The position numbers and the translations under genes are program-made. The notes beneath the pieces are model-generated. The model had not been told where the DNA came from and made no database searches. It saw only the letters and a list, made by a program, of their open reading frames with translations. From NCBI GenBank assembly GCA_945876745.1, contig CAMCPL010000006.1:62001-126000 (forward strand): DNA of 64,000 bases, written 5' to 3'. Below, piece by piece: positions 1 through 8,834 of the stretch. The stretch comes from an uncultured Clostridia bacterium. GTDB lineage: Bacteria > Bacillota > Clostridia > Oscillospirales > Acutalibacteraceae. Position 1 is the first letter of the stretch, and the number at the start of each line of letters is the position of its first letter.

Positions 1-1
1 G

Positions 2-364
2 CTTATGTTCCTTGACATTCCGGTAATTAAGATTCAGCCGGGCTCATTCAAGACTGCAATGCACGGCAAGACCCTTGACTCATTCGACAAGCTTATGAAC
101 AGCACAAACCTTTATCGCGACGTGCTTGAAAGAATGAAGGGCATGATGTTGATCGAGCTCAAGATGGCTAACGATCCTAAGGCACTTATCGACGCTGTTA
201 TGGCTGCTGCCAACGACCCGAAGCCTCGTCAGAAGTACAGAGTAAAGAACTCACCTATTCTCGGCATAATCGAAACAATGCATCCTGTTGCAGTTGACAG
301 TCTTTACAAGAGATTCCTGAAGTCCGAGCTTGTAGGCAAGGTAATGGACAAAATTAACCTATAA
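2..364 (+). CDS. Short-chain dehydrogenase/reductase, C-terminal part (cut by window edge)
   Basis: The frame is open from the first bases of the window, so only the last 120 or so residues of the protein are present. The segment IKIQPGSFKT near the left edge matches the PG-x-F-x-T loop that follows the catalytic Tyr-x-x-x-Lys in NAD(P)-dependent short-chain dehydrogenases (retinol-dehydrogenase-like group). The rest is helical and ends in a basic tail. The cofactor-binding and catalytic residues lie outside the window, so the substrate cannot be inferred. A strong hairpin terminator follows directly, so this is the last gene of its transcript. It is the only plus-strand gene in the first 33 kb. 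Confidence 0.6.
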   Translation, partial: LMFLDIPVIKIQPGSFKTAMHGKTLDSFDKLMNSTNLYRDVLERMKGMMLIELKMANDPKALIDAVMAAANDPKPRQKYRVKNSPILGIIETMHPVAVDSLYKRFLKSELVGKVMDKINL

Positions 365-373
365 AAAACAGAT

Positions 374-407
374 TCCCGATGCTTCAAAAAAGCATCGGGA
401 TTTTTTT
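374..407 (+). terminator. Rho-independent terminator, probably bidirectional
   Basis: A perfect 10-bp stem (TCCCGATGCT / AGCATCGGGA) with a 7-base loop is followed by seven T on the plus strand. An A-rich run lies just to its left, so it can also stop minus-strand transcripts coming from rqcP. It separates two converging genes. Confidence 0.9.
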
Positions 408-409
408 GT

Positions 410-649
410 TTACAATACCTTATACATATTTGCCGCATCTTCCTTAAGGGCGTGCTCCGTAACCTCAAGCACCTGAAAGCTACGCTCATTTTGACCGAGC
501 GATACCTTGATTACATCGCCTACCTTGACGTCGTAGGAAGCACGTGCCACCTTGCCGTTTACCTCTACTCTGCCGGCGTCACACGCCTCATTTGCGACAG
601 TTCTGCGTTTTATTATTCGTGATACCTTTAGATATTTATCAAGTCTCAT
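410..649 (-). CDS. rqcP: S4-domain RNA-binding protein RqcP (YabO/Hsp15-like)
   Basis: The 79-residue protein is essentially one S4 RNA-binding domain. It starts MRLDKYLKVSR, followed by IKRRT, the V-N-G-K turn and the V-x-x-G-D-x-I strand typical of YabO/Hsp15 proteins. In Firmicutes this family (RqcP) binds stalled 50S-peptidyl-tRNA complexes and works with RqcH to add C-terminal alanine tails in ribosome-associated quality control. An rqcH gene is also in this window (45.5-47.1 kb). The gene lies downstream of mazG and hup, as yabO does in many Firmicutes. An AGGGTGA ribosome site precedes the ATG. A hairpin between hup and this gene probably reduces read-through. Confidence 0.88.
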   Translation of the reverse strand: MRLDKYLKVSRIIKRRTVANEACDAGRVEVNGKVARASYDVKVGDVIKVSLGQNERSFQVLEVTEHALKEDAANMYKVL

Positions 650-660
650 ATTGTCACCCT

Positions 661-688
661 AAAAAAGAAGGTGTCCAAAGGACACCTT
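661..688 (-). terminator. Terminator after hup
   Basis: AAGGTGTCC / GGACACCTT with an AAA loop forms a 9-bp stem. On the minus strand it is followed by six T. It sits between hup and rqcP and would make hup the more abundant transcript, as expected for a nucleoid protein. Confidence 0.85.
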
Positions 689-703
689 ACAATTTTGCAA
701 AAC

Positions 704-979
704 TTATGCGTTTACAGCGTCTTTAAGAGCCTTACCTGCCTTGAATGCAGGAGCCTTTGATGCAGCGATTTCAATCTTTTCCTTAGTCTGAGGGTTAAGA
801 CCTGTACGAGCTGCGCGCTCCTTAACAGCGAATGTGCCAAAGCCAACAAGTGCAACCTTGTCACCCTCTGCGAGTGCTGCTGTGATAGCGTCGAAGGTAG
901 CTGTTACAGCTGCTTCTGCATCCTTCTTTGAAATTTCTGCCTTTGCAGCAACTGCTGCTACGAGTTCGGTTTTATTCAT
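704..979 (-). CDS. hup: HU-family DNA-binding protein
   Basis: This is the standard HU length (91 residues) and architecture: N-terminal [11 protein letters not shown] helices, the [12 protein letters not shown] beta turn, the arm beginning around VKERAARTG, the Gly-x-Asn-Pro-x-Thr tip (GLNPQTKE) whose proline intercalates DNA, and a C-terminal [11 protein letters not shown] helix. HU dimers bend and compact chromosomal DNA. The start has a GGAGG ribosome site and lies 2 bases after the mazG stop, so the two genes are probably cotranscribed. A terminator follows. Confidence 0.97.
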   Translation of the reverse strand: MNKTELVAAVAAKAEISKKDAEAAVTATFDAITAALAEGDKVALVGFGTFAVKERAARTGLNPQTKEKIEIAASKAPAFKAGKALKDAVNA

Positions 980-981
980 TT

Positions 982-1809
982 TTAATCCTCCATTGCCGAT
1001 TTTTCGGCATTTTTTATTTTCTTAGCATTGTCCCAAAGCTCATCAAGCACCTGCAATGACGACGATTTCATATCAATACCCTTTTCCTTCGCCATCTGCT
1101 CAACCGATGAAAAGCGAGAAATGAACTTGTCGGTCGATTTTGTCAACGCTTCCTCGCTTTCGACATTTATAAACCGTGCAATATTCACGCAGGAAAAAAG
1201 CACATCTCCGAATTCGTCCTCTATAAGTGATGAATTACCCTGATTCATTGCTATTTTTAACTCATTAATTTCTTCATACAGCTTATCGAAAGCACCGTGC
1301 GCACTCTGCCAATCAAAGCCTGCCTTTGAAGCCTTATGCTGAACCTTTTGAGCCCTCATAAGAGCAGGCAATTCTCTGGGAACGCTTTGCATAGACTGCG
1401 TTTTATTCTTTTCGCCTTTAAGCCTTGATTTAGCTTCGTTCCAGCTTTCGAGCGCCTGTGAAGAATTTTCGGCAACTACGTCGCCGAATACGTGAGGGTG
1501 CCGCGCAACGAGCTTTTTCACTACCTCGTCAACAACGTCTTCAAAGCAAAAGCCGCCCTGTTCCCTCTCCATTTCGGTATGCATAACGATTTGGAGCAAA
1601 ACATCGCCGAGCTCCTCACGAAGCATATCGGAATTATTCTTGTTTATAGCTTCGACAACCTCGTAGGTTTCTTCAATAAAGTTTTTCTTAATCGAGGTAT
1701 GCGTTTGCTCTGCGTCCCACGGACAGCCGCCCGGTGCACGAAGCACCTTTATGATTTCGAGCAAGTCGCCAATATCATACCTATCCTTAATTTCAAACTT
1801 ATTCGACAC
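982..1809 (-). CDS. mazG: Nucleoside triphosphate pyrophosphohydrolase MazG
   Basis: MazG hydrolyses NTPs and dNTPs to the monophosphate plus pyrophosphate and serves as a house-cleaning enzyme. Both tandem MazG domains are visible. The first has CPWDAEQTH, the [10 protein letters not shown] metal-binding helix and [14 protein letters not shown]. The second has EEINELK and [17 protein letters not shown]. The 275-residue length fits the two-domain bacterial form. The start is GTG: the two nearby ATG codons upstream are out of frame, and an AGGAG site lies 11 bases upstream of the GTG. It is followed at 2 bases by hup. Confidence 0.93.
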   Translation of the reverse strand: MSNKFEIKDRYDIGDLLEIIKVLRAPGGCPWDAEQTHTSIKKNFIEETYEVVEAINKNNSDMLREELGDVLLQIVMHTEMEREQGGFCFEDVVDEVVKKLVARHPHVFGDVVAENSSQALESWNEAKSRLKGEKNKTQSMQSVPRELPALMRAQKVQHKASKAGFDWQSAHGAFDKLYEEINELKIAMNQGNSSLIEDEFGDVLFSCVNIARFINVESEEALTKSTDKFISRFSSVEQMAKEKGIDMKSSSLQVLDELWDNAKKIKNAEKSAMED

Positions 1810-1851
1810 GAGGCATCATTCTCCTAATTCCTACAGATAATATTACACTAT

Positions 1852-3549
1852 TTAGTCAGTATTTGCAAGGGTTTCGGGAATTTTTTTATGGTTAAAGTAA
1901 CGAAAAAAATCACTAAATTTCAGCAATCTACACAAAAAACACAAAATTAAATAAATAATTGAACAAAAAACGCATTTTGTGAGGCAGGAAACAACGCCGT
2001 TTTGAATAATGAAAGCCGCTTCAAAAGCGTAATTACAGACAAATCCCGCAACAAAAGCAAGCAGTATCGGGGCTGCAACACACGAAAAAAGCCTTAAACG
2101 AAGCGCCGTTTTAGCTTTGAACACACGAAGATTAAGTAATACCAATACAAGGTAACCGACTGCGCCGCTTATTACAGGTGCAAAAAGAAGCAGGCTTGTT
2201 TTTGACATAAGAATATAATTCAGTGCAACTCTCATAACCCCACAGATTGCGTAAGGCAGGATTGATTTTTGCGGCATACCGATTGCCTGAACAAAGAAAA
2301 CGGCAGTTCCTGCAATGCTGTAAACAGGAACGCTTACTGCATACGCTTTTACTATTTTGTCGATTGCCGGAGAAACGTCGGGTGAAGATGAGTAAAGAAA
2401 TGACAGTATATCGTTACTGCAAAGAAACAGTGCAAGTCCTCCGAGCGACGACAAAATGGCAGTGTATTTAAGAATAGACGAGGCGAGAGTTTCCAATCTT
2501 TCTTTATCCGAATTATCAAAGGCACGACTTATTACAGGCACTGCGCAAACACCGAGCGCCATAGTGACACCGGGAATGAGATTTTTGAAATCAAGTGCGC
2601 AGGAATGAAGTCCGTAGGCGTAGGTTGAAAGGTCGCTATCTATTACAGCCGTGAGCTTCAAAGCATCGCTAAATTCGGATTTAAGCATCGGCAGGGGCGT
2701 TTTGTCGAGTAAAATCTGAATACTTGAAGAATCAAGAAATTGGAAAACGCTCTGTACTCCCGAACTAACCATAATCGGAAATGCAAAACGAAGAATTTCC
2801 CTACTGTATTGCTTCGACGCTTTTACTGACGGAAGATTATTTTTGAAAAAAGCCGAATACGTCCACAGAAAGCATAAGCTCAACGCCGCGCCGAGCGTTA
2901 CGCCGAGCATAGCCGCCGCAGAAGAAACGGGATATATCATACTCAAGGCAGTCTGTTCGTTTTCCGCAAGGTGACCTAAAACCGTATTTGAGCTTTCATA
3001 TTCATTCATAAGACCGACACAGACAAGTTTTGCGAAAAGCAAACCGAATATCATTTTAACAAGTGCTTCGATAAGCTGTGATATCGAGGTGGGCTTCATA
3101 TCGAGCATACCCTCGTAATAGCCTCTTATGCCGCCCGACATACACGACAAAAGCACGGCGGGAATCAGCGCAAGCGAGGTGTATATTCCCTGCGGCGCTT
3201 TTACTATATAATAATTATAGACAAAAGCGCAGGCTGTCAGTATTAACGTACTTACCGAGCCGACAAGAAAGAAAACTTTTGTTGAAGATTTTTTGAGCTT
3301 TGCAACGCTTTCAAAATCGTTTTTTGCGGCATAGGAGCTTACGAGCTTTGAAAGAGCAACGGGAAAAGCGCCCATAGTTACAATATGAACAGGCATAACG
3401 AGATTATACGCATAGGCAAAATAGCCTCTGCCTACTGCTCCTATATACGAGGTTAACGGAATTTTATAAACAGCCGATATCAGCTTCACGGCTATACCCG
3501 AAAGAAGCAATAAAAAAGCAGAAGAGATATATTTATTTTTCAAGTTCAC
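1852..3549 (-). CDS. Polysaccharide/lipid flippase of the SpoVB-MurJ (MATE-like, MVF) superfamily
   Basis: This is an integral membrane protein of about 565 residues with 13-14 hydrophobic segments and the N-terminal signature KLISAVYKIPLTSYIG typical of SpoVB and related lipid-linked oligosaccharide flippases. Other matches include GIRGYYEGMLDMKPTSISQ and ALGVCAVPVISRAF. The likely role is export of lipid-linked cell-wall or spore-cortex precursors. The substrate cannot be told from sequence. The GTG at 3549 was chosen as start because the frame upstream runs through a terminator hairpin (3562-3591) and has no ATG. A GGTGAT site lies just before it. An assignment to spoVB itself is possible but not certain. 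Confidence 0.8.
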   Translation of the reverse strand: MNLKNKYISSAFLLLLSGIAVKLISAVYKIPLTSYIGAVGRGYFAYAYNLVMPVHIVTMGAFPVALSKLVSSYAAKNDFESVAKLKKSSTKVFFLVGSVSTLILTACAFVYNYYIVKAPQGIYTSLALIPAVLLSCMSGGIRGYYEGMLDMKPTSISQLIEALVKMIFGLLFAKLVCVGLMNEYESSNTVLGHLAENEQTALSMIYPVSSAAAMLGVTLGAALSLCFLWTYSAFFKNNLPSVKASKQYSREILRFAFPIMVSSGVQSVFQFLDSSSIQILLDKTPLPMLKSEFSDALKLTAVIDSDLSTYAYGLHSCALDFKNLIPGVTMALGVCAVPVISRAFDNSDKERLETLASSILKYTAILSSLGGLALFLCSNDILSFLYSSSPDVSPAIDKIVKAYAVSVPVYSIAGTAVFFVQAIGMPQKSILPYAICGVMRVALNYILMSKTSLLLFAPVISGAVGYLVLVLLNLRVFKAKTALRLRLFSCVAAPILLAFVAGFVCNYAFEAAFIIQNGVVSCLTKCVFCSIIYLILCFLCRLLKFSDFFRYFNHKKIPETLANTD

Positions 3550-3561
3550 AAAATCACCAAC

Positions 3562-3591
3562 AAAAAAAGACAGCGTGATAAACACACTGTC
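3562..3591 (-). terminator. Terminator between coiled-coil gene and flippase
   Basis: On the minus strand GACAGTGTG pairs with CACGCTGTC (one G-T pair) over a 5-base loop and is followed by seven T. It lies 13 bases before the flippase GTG, so flippase expression depends on read-through or on a promoter not recognised here. Confidence 0.8.
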
Positions 3592-3608
3592 CAAAAAATA
3601 ATAACTAA

Positions 3609-4034
3609 TTATTCGCCGTCTACCTCAACGACTTCAATATTATCGTCTCCGACAACTACGTCTTCATCCTTTTTGCCCATTTTTGTCTCAAACTGGGAAG
3701 CAAGCTCCTCCTTAAATGCGGCAATCTCTTGGTCTAAATATTCGACCTGACCTTTAAGAATAATGATTTCGTTTGCGGTTGCTTCAAGCTCCTGCTCGTT
3801 AGCCTCTTCGCCGTCATAGATTGCAAACTGCTGCTTTCCAAACTTTTCATATGCCTTTGAGAGCTTCGTTTTTGCATCTAAAAGCTCGATTTTCTTTCTG
3901 GAAATTTCGATAGCCTCGGCACTCTTTTTTGCATACTGCTTCGTTTTATTGAGCATATCCTCAAAGCCGGGATTTTTTCTAACGTTATTTATAGCTTCGT
4001 CAACGCTGTTAAATACATCGTTCAAATTTTTCAT
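3609..4034 (-). CDS. Coiled-coil protein of unknown function
   Basis: I do not recognise the family. The 141-residue protein is soluble, has no signal peptide and is strongly helical: Lys/Glu-rich heptads run from about residue 20 to 115 (for example KSAEAIEISRKKIELLDAK and LDQEIAAFKEELASQF). The last 15 residues form an acidic Asp/Glu/Val tail. The ATG has an AGAGGTG ribosome site. A promoter with a perfect TATAAT lies just upstream and a terminator follows, so it is probably a single-gene transcript. The size and charge resemble small cytoplasmic scaffold or division-associated proteins, but that is only an impression. Confidence 0.7.
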   Translation of the reverse strand: MKNLNDVFNSVDEAINNVRKNPGFEDMLNKTKQYAKKSAEAIEISRKKIELLDAKTKLSKAYEKFGKQQFAIYDGEEANEQELEATANEIIILKGQVEYLDQEIAAFKEELASQFETKMGKKDEDVVVGDDNIEVVEVDGE

Positions 4035-4054
4035 ATCTACACCTCTTTGGTATC

Positions 4055-4083
4055 ATTATATTACAACAAGTAAAATAATGCAA
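4055..4083 (-). promoter_or_regulatory. Candidate sigma-A promoter for the coiled-coil gene
   Basis: A perfect TATAAT (4055-4060, minus strand) lies 17 bases from a weak TTGCAT -35. It is 21 bases upstream of the ATG. The -35 matches only half of the consensus. Confidence 0.45.
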
Positions 4084-4127
4084 TACCAAAAGTGATATTT
4101 TATTTTAATCTTTCGTTAATAGTGTGT

Positions 4128-5561
4128 CTATTCACTATATGCCGAATAAAAATCAATTATACCCTGCTTACGATTTTTAATTTCATCAAAGTTATTCAGG
4201 TACTCATACGGATATTTATAGTTATAGATTCTTTCGATATGATAGCTTATCGGGTCAACAAGCTTTGTAACAGCACCTGCGCCTGCGGCGAAAACGCTGT
4301 GAGTTTCGTCCATCATAAACACGTTATAAAGACATTCTCTGCCTTTTTTGGCGTAGCCGACGTTTTCAAGATTGCCCAGCGACTTACTTTGGCGGTACAT
4401 ATAATAGGGCAGATAGCCGTTTTTCGTCAAGGTATCAAAGGAATAATCAATCATATCACGTGCAGTATTTCTTTGAGACAGGTCAAAAAATTCCTTTTCG
4501 GTTGCAAGATACGCACCTGATTTCAAGGCAAGATTATGAACGGTTATGCTTTCCGGCGCAAGCTCAACGGCGGTATCAATACTGTTTTTGAAGCTGTCGA
4601 GAGTATCGGAATTAAGTCCTGCGATAAAATCCATATTGATGTTATCAAAGCCGACCTTGCGTGCAAGATTATACGCCTGAACGGTTTGGAGCGAGGTGTG
4701 GCGTCTGCCGATATTTTCGAGCACAGAATCGGAAAAGGTCTGCGGATTAATGCTTATTCTGCCGACATTGTGCGAAAAAAGAGCGTCTAATTTTTCCTTT
4801 GTGACGGTGTCGGGTCTGCCGGCTTCAACCGTATATTCACGCAAGTACGATAAATCAAAGCTACGCTCAACCGCGCACAAAATGCTGTCAAGCTGACGAG
4901 CGTTTAGTGTTGTCGGAGTTCCGCCGCCGAAATAAATCGTCTCAAGTCTTAAAGAAAGTGATTTGGCAATACTGCCTATTTGCTCAATTTCTTCGCACAA
5001 AAGCTCGCAATAAGGCTCTATCAGGCTTTTGGTATTCTCAATTGAATGAGATACAAACGAACAATATGAGCATCTGCTCGGACAAAACGGAATAGAAACA
5101 TAAAGCGAAAACGAATTGCTTTTTGAAAGTGCAATAATTTTGTTTTCGCTTTCCATAACGGAAAGTGCAAGGCGCACCTTTTTTTCCTGAACTCTGTCGG
5201 AAATAAATTTTTCTTTAGCTTTTTGTATTCCGAGCTTTTCAACAGTTGCGTGCATTAAGCGTGCAGGACGAACGCCGTAGAGAATACCCCAAGGAAGAGT
5301 AAAGCCCATAAGCTCACTCAACGCATCATAAAGCAAAAGACTCAAAACATTCGCTTCGTCGCTGTTTTCGGATATTAAAACGCTTTTTTCGATATGTCGT
5401 GTGTACGCCTTAATATTGACTGAAAATGCACCGTTTTCTTTTTTTGTTATTATTACAACATCATCGTCGCCGTCTTTTTTCAGCTTTTCAAGAGGAAAAA
5501 ACATAACGGCGATTTTTTCAGTATGATAGGAATACGGATGATTAATATTTTTTATTATCAT
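4128..5561 (-). CDS. hemZ: Coproporphyrinogen dehydrogenase HemZ-type radical SAM protein
   Basis: The 477-residue protein carries the radical-SAM cluster motif C-x3-C-x2-C within IPFCPSRCSYCSF (about residues 168-180), then the SAM-binding YFGGGTPTTL and EAGRPDT. EAGRPDT is the HemZ form of the motif, in place of the EANP of HemN/HemW. HemZ is thought to catalyse oxygen-independent coproporphyrinogen III oxidation, or to act as a related radical-SAM/heme-handling protein. Its place at the end of recJ-relA-dtd-MBL-hemZ matches gene order in other Clostridia. The ATG overlaps the stop of the upstream hydrolase by 4 bases. No heme biosynthesis genes are nearby, so the physiological reaction is uncertain. 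Confidence 0.85.
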   Translation of the reverse strand: MIIKNINHPYSYHTEKIAVMFFPLEKLKKDGDDDVVIITKKENGAFSVNIKAYTRHIEKSVLISENSDEANVLSLLLYDALSELMGFTLPWGILYGVRPARLMHATVEKLGIQKAKEKFISDRVQEKKVRLALSVMESENKIIALSKSNSFSLYVSIPFCPSRCSYCSFVSHSIENTKSLIEPYCELLCEEIEQIGSIAKSLSLRLETIYFGGGTPTTLNARQLDSILCAVERSFDLSYLREYTVEAGRPDTVTKEKLDALFSHNVGRISINPQTFSDSVLENIGRRHTSLQTVQAYNLARKVGFDNINMDFIAGLNSDTLDSFKNSIDTAVELAPESITVHNLALKSGAYLATEKEFFDLSQRNTARDMIDYSFDTLTKNGYLPYYMYRQSKSLGNLENVGYAKKGRECLYNVFMMDETHSVFAAGAGAVTKLVDPISYHIERIYNYKYPYEYLNNFDEIKNRKQGIIDFYSAYSE

Positions 5562-6175
5562 AATTCTTTCATATACGGATTGTTTTTGCGTTCATAATCA
5601 AGATTAGTATGACTGCCATGACCTGTATAAACGGTATAATTTCCGTCAAGATTTTTCAGGCGTTTGAGCGAGTTCATCATTTCTTCTACGCTTCCAGACG
5701 GAAAATCGGTTCTTCCGCAGGAGCAACAAAACAGGGTGTCTCCGCTGAAAAGCGAGTATTCGGCAAGATAGCAGACACTTCCCTTTGTATGACCGGGAGT
5801 TGAAATAACGGTTATTTCGGTATCGCCTATAATTATTTTATCATTATCCTTAACTATAACATCCGCATCTGCGTCGTTTTGCTCACCGCCTATAAATACG
5901 GCAAGCGACAGTCTGCCCGAATGAAGCATTGGCTCATCGGGAGAAGAAATAACAATCTTCGCATTAAATTTTTCTTTAATCTGCTTTGCACCTGCAATAT
6001 GGTCGCAATGACCGTGAGTGAGCAAAATGTACTCTAATTCGGTATCTCCGATAAGATTTATCATTTTTTCGCTGTACTCGGTACAGTCAACAAGTGCGCT
6101 TTTATTCGTTTTTTCATCAACAATAAGGTAGCAGTTGTTATCCATATTACCGAATGAAGAATATTTTACAAGCAT
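5558..6175 (-). CDS. Metallo-beta-lactamase-fold hydrolase (glyoxalase II-like)
   Basis: The 205-residue single-domain enzyme carries the zinc motif THGHCDHIAG (H-x-H-x-D-H, about residues 54-59), a second histidine in STPGHTKGS, the bridging aspartate in LFSGDTLF and a late histidine in YTGHGSHT. These are the ligands of a dinuclear Zn/Fe hydrolase of the YcbL/glyoxalase II-like subgroup, which act on thioesters such as S-lactoyl-thiols; the substrate here is not known. It is fixed in the relA-dtd-hydrolase-hemZ order: its ATG overlaps the dtd stop by 1 base and its end overlaps hemZ by 4. Confidence 0.9.
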   Translation of the reverse strand: MLVKYSSFGNMDNNCYLIVDEKTNKSALVDCTEYSEKMINLIGDTELEYILLTHGHCDHIAGAKQIKEKFNAKIVISSPDEPMLHSGRLSLAVFIGGEQNDADADVIVKDNDKIIIGDTEITVISTPGHTKGSVCYLAEYSLFSGDTLFCCSCGRTDFPSGSVEEMMNSLKRLKNLDGNYTVYTGHGSHTNLDYERKNNPYMKEL

Positions 6176-6627
6176 TAGTGAAGCTCCTTTGAATCAAGAA
6201 TTATCGTCACGGGTCCGTCGTTCAGAAGCTCGACTGCCATATCTGCTCCGAACCTACCTGTCTGAACGCTTCTCACGCCTACATTTTTCATACCCTGAAC
6301 AAAATATTCATACAGTTCATTTGCAATATCGGGAGGTGCGGAGTCGGTAAAGGACGGTCGTCTTCCGTGGGTGCAGTCGGCATACAGGGTAAACTGCGAA
6401 ACAACAAGAGCAGAGCCATTTATGTCAAGCAGGCTTTTGTTCATCTTGCCATTTTCGTCCTCAAATATGCGCAAAACAGGTATTTTTTTGAGCAGCTTAT
6501 CGGCGTCGTCGGTTGTGTCGCCCTGACCTACTCCGAGCAAAATCATAAATCCCTGCTCACATTCACCGCAAAGAACATTATCAATTTTTACATTTGCATA
6601 TTTTACTCTTTGAACAACCGCTTTCAT
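6175..6627 (-). CDS. dtd: D-aminoacyl-tRNA deacylase
   Basis: The 150-residue protein is a typical DTD. It starts MKAVVQRVKYANV and carries the catalytic SQFTLYADCTHGRRPSF block (about residues 77-93) and the cross-subunit GPVTIILDS motif (Gly-cis-Pro type) near the C terminus. DTD removes D-amino acids, and glycine from tRNA-Ala, so that they do not enter proteins. It is linked to relA by a 1-base stop/start overlap and to the downstream hydrolase the same way. Confidence 0.96.
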   Translation of the reverse strand: MKAVVQRVKYANVKIDNVLCGECEQGFMILLGVGQGDTTDDADKLLKKIPVLRIFEDENGKMNKSLLDINGSALVVSQFTLYADCTHGRRPSFTDSAPPDIANELYEYFVQGMKNVGVRSVQTGRFGADMAVELLNDGPVTIILDSKELH

Positions 6628-8834
6628 CAGTTATCTCCTCGTTCTATAAGATATACGCCGTTGATTTTACTAAGCAATCGGATAATCGCATCAAGATGCT
6701 CTTTATTATTTACGGTAATTGACATTGAGGTAATGCAATTTCCGTCGTTAATCGGGCGTGCGTTTATTGTATGAAGCTTAACGTGAGCGTTGACGATAGT
6801 CGTAGTTATATCCAAAACTACGCCGTCACGGTCAATAGCATAAACGTCAAGCGACGAGCGAGCTTCAACCTTAACCTTGCTGTCCCAATGGGCGCTGATC
6901 CATCTTTCGGGCTCAGGTGAATTTGCAATATCGACAGGGACATTTTTGCAATCTCTGCGATGAACGGTAAGACCGTGTCCTCTCGTAATAAAGCCGATAA
7001 TCGGCTCACCCGGAAGCGGCGAGCAGCATTTTGCCATATTGATAAGGCAGTTGTCAATGCCCTCAACAACAACACCGTCAGACGACTTCGTTTGATGAGT
7101 TTTCACAACCTTATTAACGCTCGGTGCAACAGGCTCCTTTATCTTCCAGTTACGATTATATTCATCCTTGATACCGGGCATAAGTCGGGAAATCTGTACA
7201 CCGCCGTAGCCTATTGCCGCATAAAAATCCTCTACGCTGTCAAAATGCTGACGTTCGGCAATTTTTTTAACAAATTCGTCGTACTGTCCGGCTTCAAAGC
7301 GAAGATAATTTCGCTTAAACTCGTGTTCCAAATCCGCCTTGCCCTGAACGATATTTTCGTCGCGTTTTTCTTTTTTGAACCACGCGCGGATTTTCGAGCG
7401 TGCTTCACCGCTTTTTACAATACCGAGCCAATCACGCGACGGTCCCTTGCCCTGCTGATTAGAGGTTATAATTTCAACAACCTGACCTGTTTTGACAACG
7501 GTATCAAGCGGTACAATCCTGCCGTCGATTTTTGCGCCTATCATACGGTTTCCGACAGCGGAGTGAATGGCGTAGGCAAAATCAATTACGGTTGAGCCTT
7601 TTGGCAGAGACTTAACGTCGCCCTTTGGGGTAAACACATATATTTCGTCAATGGACAAATCACCCTTAATGGACGATACCATATCCTCGGCATTCTCGGC
7701 AGAGTCACCGTTTTCAAGCATTTGATGAATCCATTGAAGCGACTTATCAAGGTTATCCTTGCCGCCCTTGCCTATCTTGTACTTCCAATGAGCCGCAATA
7801 CCGTATTCGGCAGTTCGGTGCATATCCCAAGTTCTTATTTGGATTTCAAACGGTATTCCCTTTTTGGACAAAACCGTTGTGTGAAGCGACTGATACATAT
7901 TCGGCTTCGGGGTAGAAATATAATCCTTAAATCTACCGGGAAGCGGAGTGAACATATCGTGGACAATACCGAGTGCGTTATAGCAATCTATCATACTGTC
8001 AACGATAATTCTAATAGCATAAATATCGTAGATTTCTTCAAAATTCTTGCCCTTGATGTAAACCTTACGGAAGATGCCGTGAACGGATTTTACACGTGAG
8101 GTTATGGTTACATCCTTCATAATGGGCTCTAATTTCTCTTTAATCTGAGTCTTTATATCGTCAAGAAATTGCTTACCCTCGCTGACCTTCATATCAAGAG
8201 AGCTTTCGATTTCCCGATATGCAATTGGGTCGAGATATCGAATTGCCAAATCCTCAAGCTCCTCTTTTACTGCACGAATACCTAAACGGTGGGCAATCGG
8301 AGCATAAATTTCGAGCGTTTCAAGCGACTTTTCGCGTTGCTTATATTCGGGCATAAACTGAAGCGTTCTCATATTATGAAGTCGGTCGGCAAGTTTAATA
8401 ATAATTACCCTAACATCCTGATTCATAGCAATGAACATCTTTCGGATATTCTCCGCCTGAACCTCTTCTTTTGTTGAAAGCGGAATTTTACCGAGCTTCG
8501 TTACACCGTCAACCAAAACGGCAACCTCTTCTCCAAACTTTTCACGAATGAAGTCCAAATCATAGGTAGTGTCCTCAACAACGTCGTGCAAAAGCGCGCC
8601 GATAATACACTCGTTATCCATACCAAGCTCATAGAGTATTTTTGCAACGGCAACAGGGTGCATTATATACGGCTCGCCCGAACGGCGGCGTTGGTTTTTA
8701 TGAGCTTCGTAGGCAAGAGTGTATGCTTTTTCGATTTTTTCGGAGTCATACTGTGAATTGTTCTTCACAAGCTCAAAAAAATCGGAAAAATGATCGTCAT
8801 ATTCCTCTAATTTTATTTCGTTACTCACTTTCAA
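6627..8834 (-). CDS. relA: Bifunctional (p)ppGpp synthetase/hydrolase, RelA/SpoT (Rel)
   Basis: This is a full-length Rel of 735 residues. Domains in order are: the HD hydrolase (MHPVAVAKIL, then ALLHDVVEDT at about 82-91, and KLADRLHNMRTL), the synthetase with IYDIYAIRIIVD and STPKPNMYQSLHTTV, the TGS domain (IYVFTPKGDVKSLPKGSTVIDFAYAIH at about 400), a zinc-finger/helical region with NCLINMAKCCSPLPGEPI, and a C-terminal ACT domain (SSLDVYAIDRDGVVLDITT). It makes and degrades the stringent-response alarmone. The start is TTG at 8834 or GTG at 8828: both lie after an AAGGGA site, inside the last codons of recJ. No ATG is available nearby. Confidence 0.97.
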   Translation of the reverse strand: MKVSNEIKLEEYDDHFSDFFELVKNNSQYDSEKIEKAYTLAYEAHKNQRRRSGEPYIMHPVAVAKILYELGMDNECIIGALLHDVVEDTTYDLDFIREKFGEEVAVLVDGVTKLGKIPLSTKEEVQAENIRKMFIAMNQDVRVIIIKLADRLHNMRTLQFMPEYKQREKSLETLEIYAPIAHRLGIRAVKEELEDLAIRYLDPIAYREIESSLDMKVSEGKQFLDDIKTQIKEKLEPIMKDVTITSRVKSVHGIFRKVYIKGKNFEEIYDIYAIRIIVDSMIDCYNALGIVHDMFTPLPGRFKDYISTPKPNMYQSLHTTVLSKKGIPFEIQIRTWDMHRTAEYGIAAHWKYKIGKGGKDNLDKSLQWIHQMLENGDSAENAEDMVSSIKGDLSIDEIYVFTPKGDVKSLPKGSTVIDFAYAIHSAVGNRMIGAKIDGRIVPLDTVVKTGQVVEIITSNQQGKGPSRDWLGIVKSGEARSKIRAWFKKEKRDENIVQGKADLEHEFKRNYLRFEAGQYDEFVKKIAERQHFDSVEDFYAAIGYGGVQISRLMPGIKDEYNRNWKIKEPVAPSVNKVVKTHQTKSSDGVVVEGIDNCLINMAKCCSPLPGEPIIGFITRGHGLTVHRRDCKNVPVDIANSPEPERWISAHWDSKVKVEARSSLDVYAIDRDGVVLDITTTIVNAHVKLHTINARPINDGNCITSMSITVNNKEHLDAIIRLLSKINGVYLIERGDN

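Noticed and set aside
4120-4139. Terminator after hemZ
   Set aside because: The 6-bp dyad includes the stop codon but has no T tract.
6960-7595. Plus-strand frame of about 210 codons
   Set aside because: Antisense to relA, with low-complexity composition and no recognisable domain.
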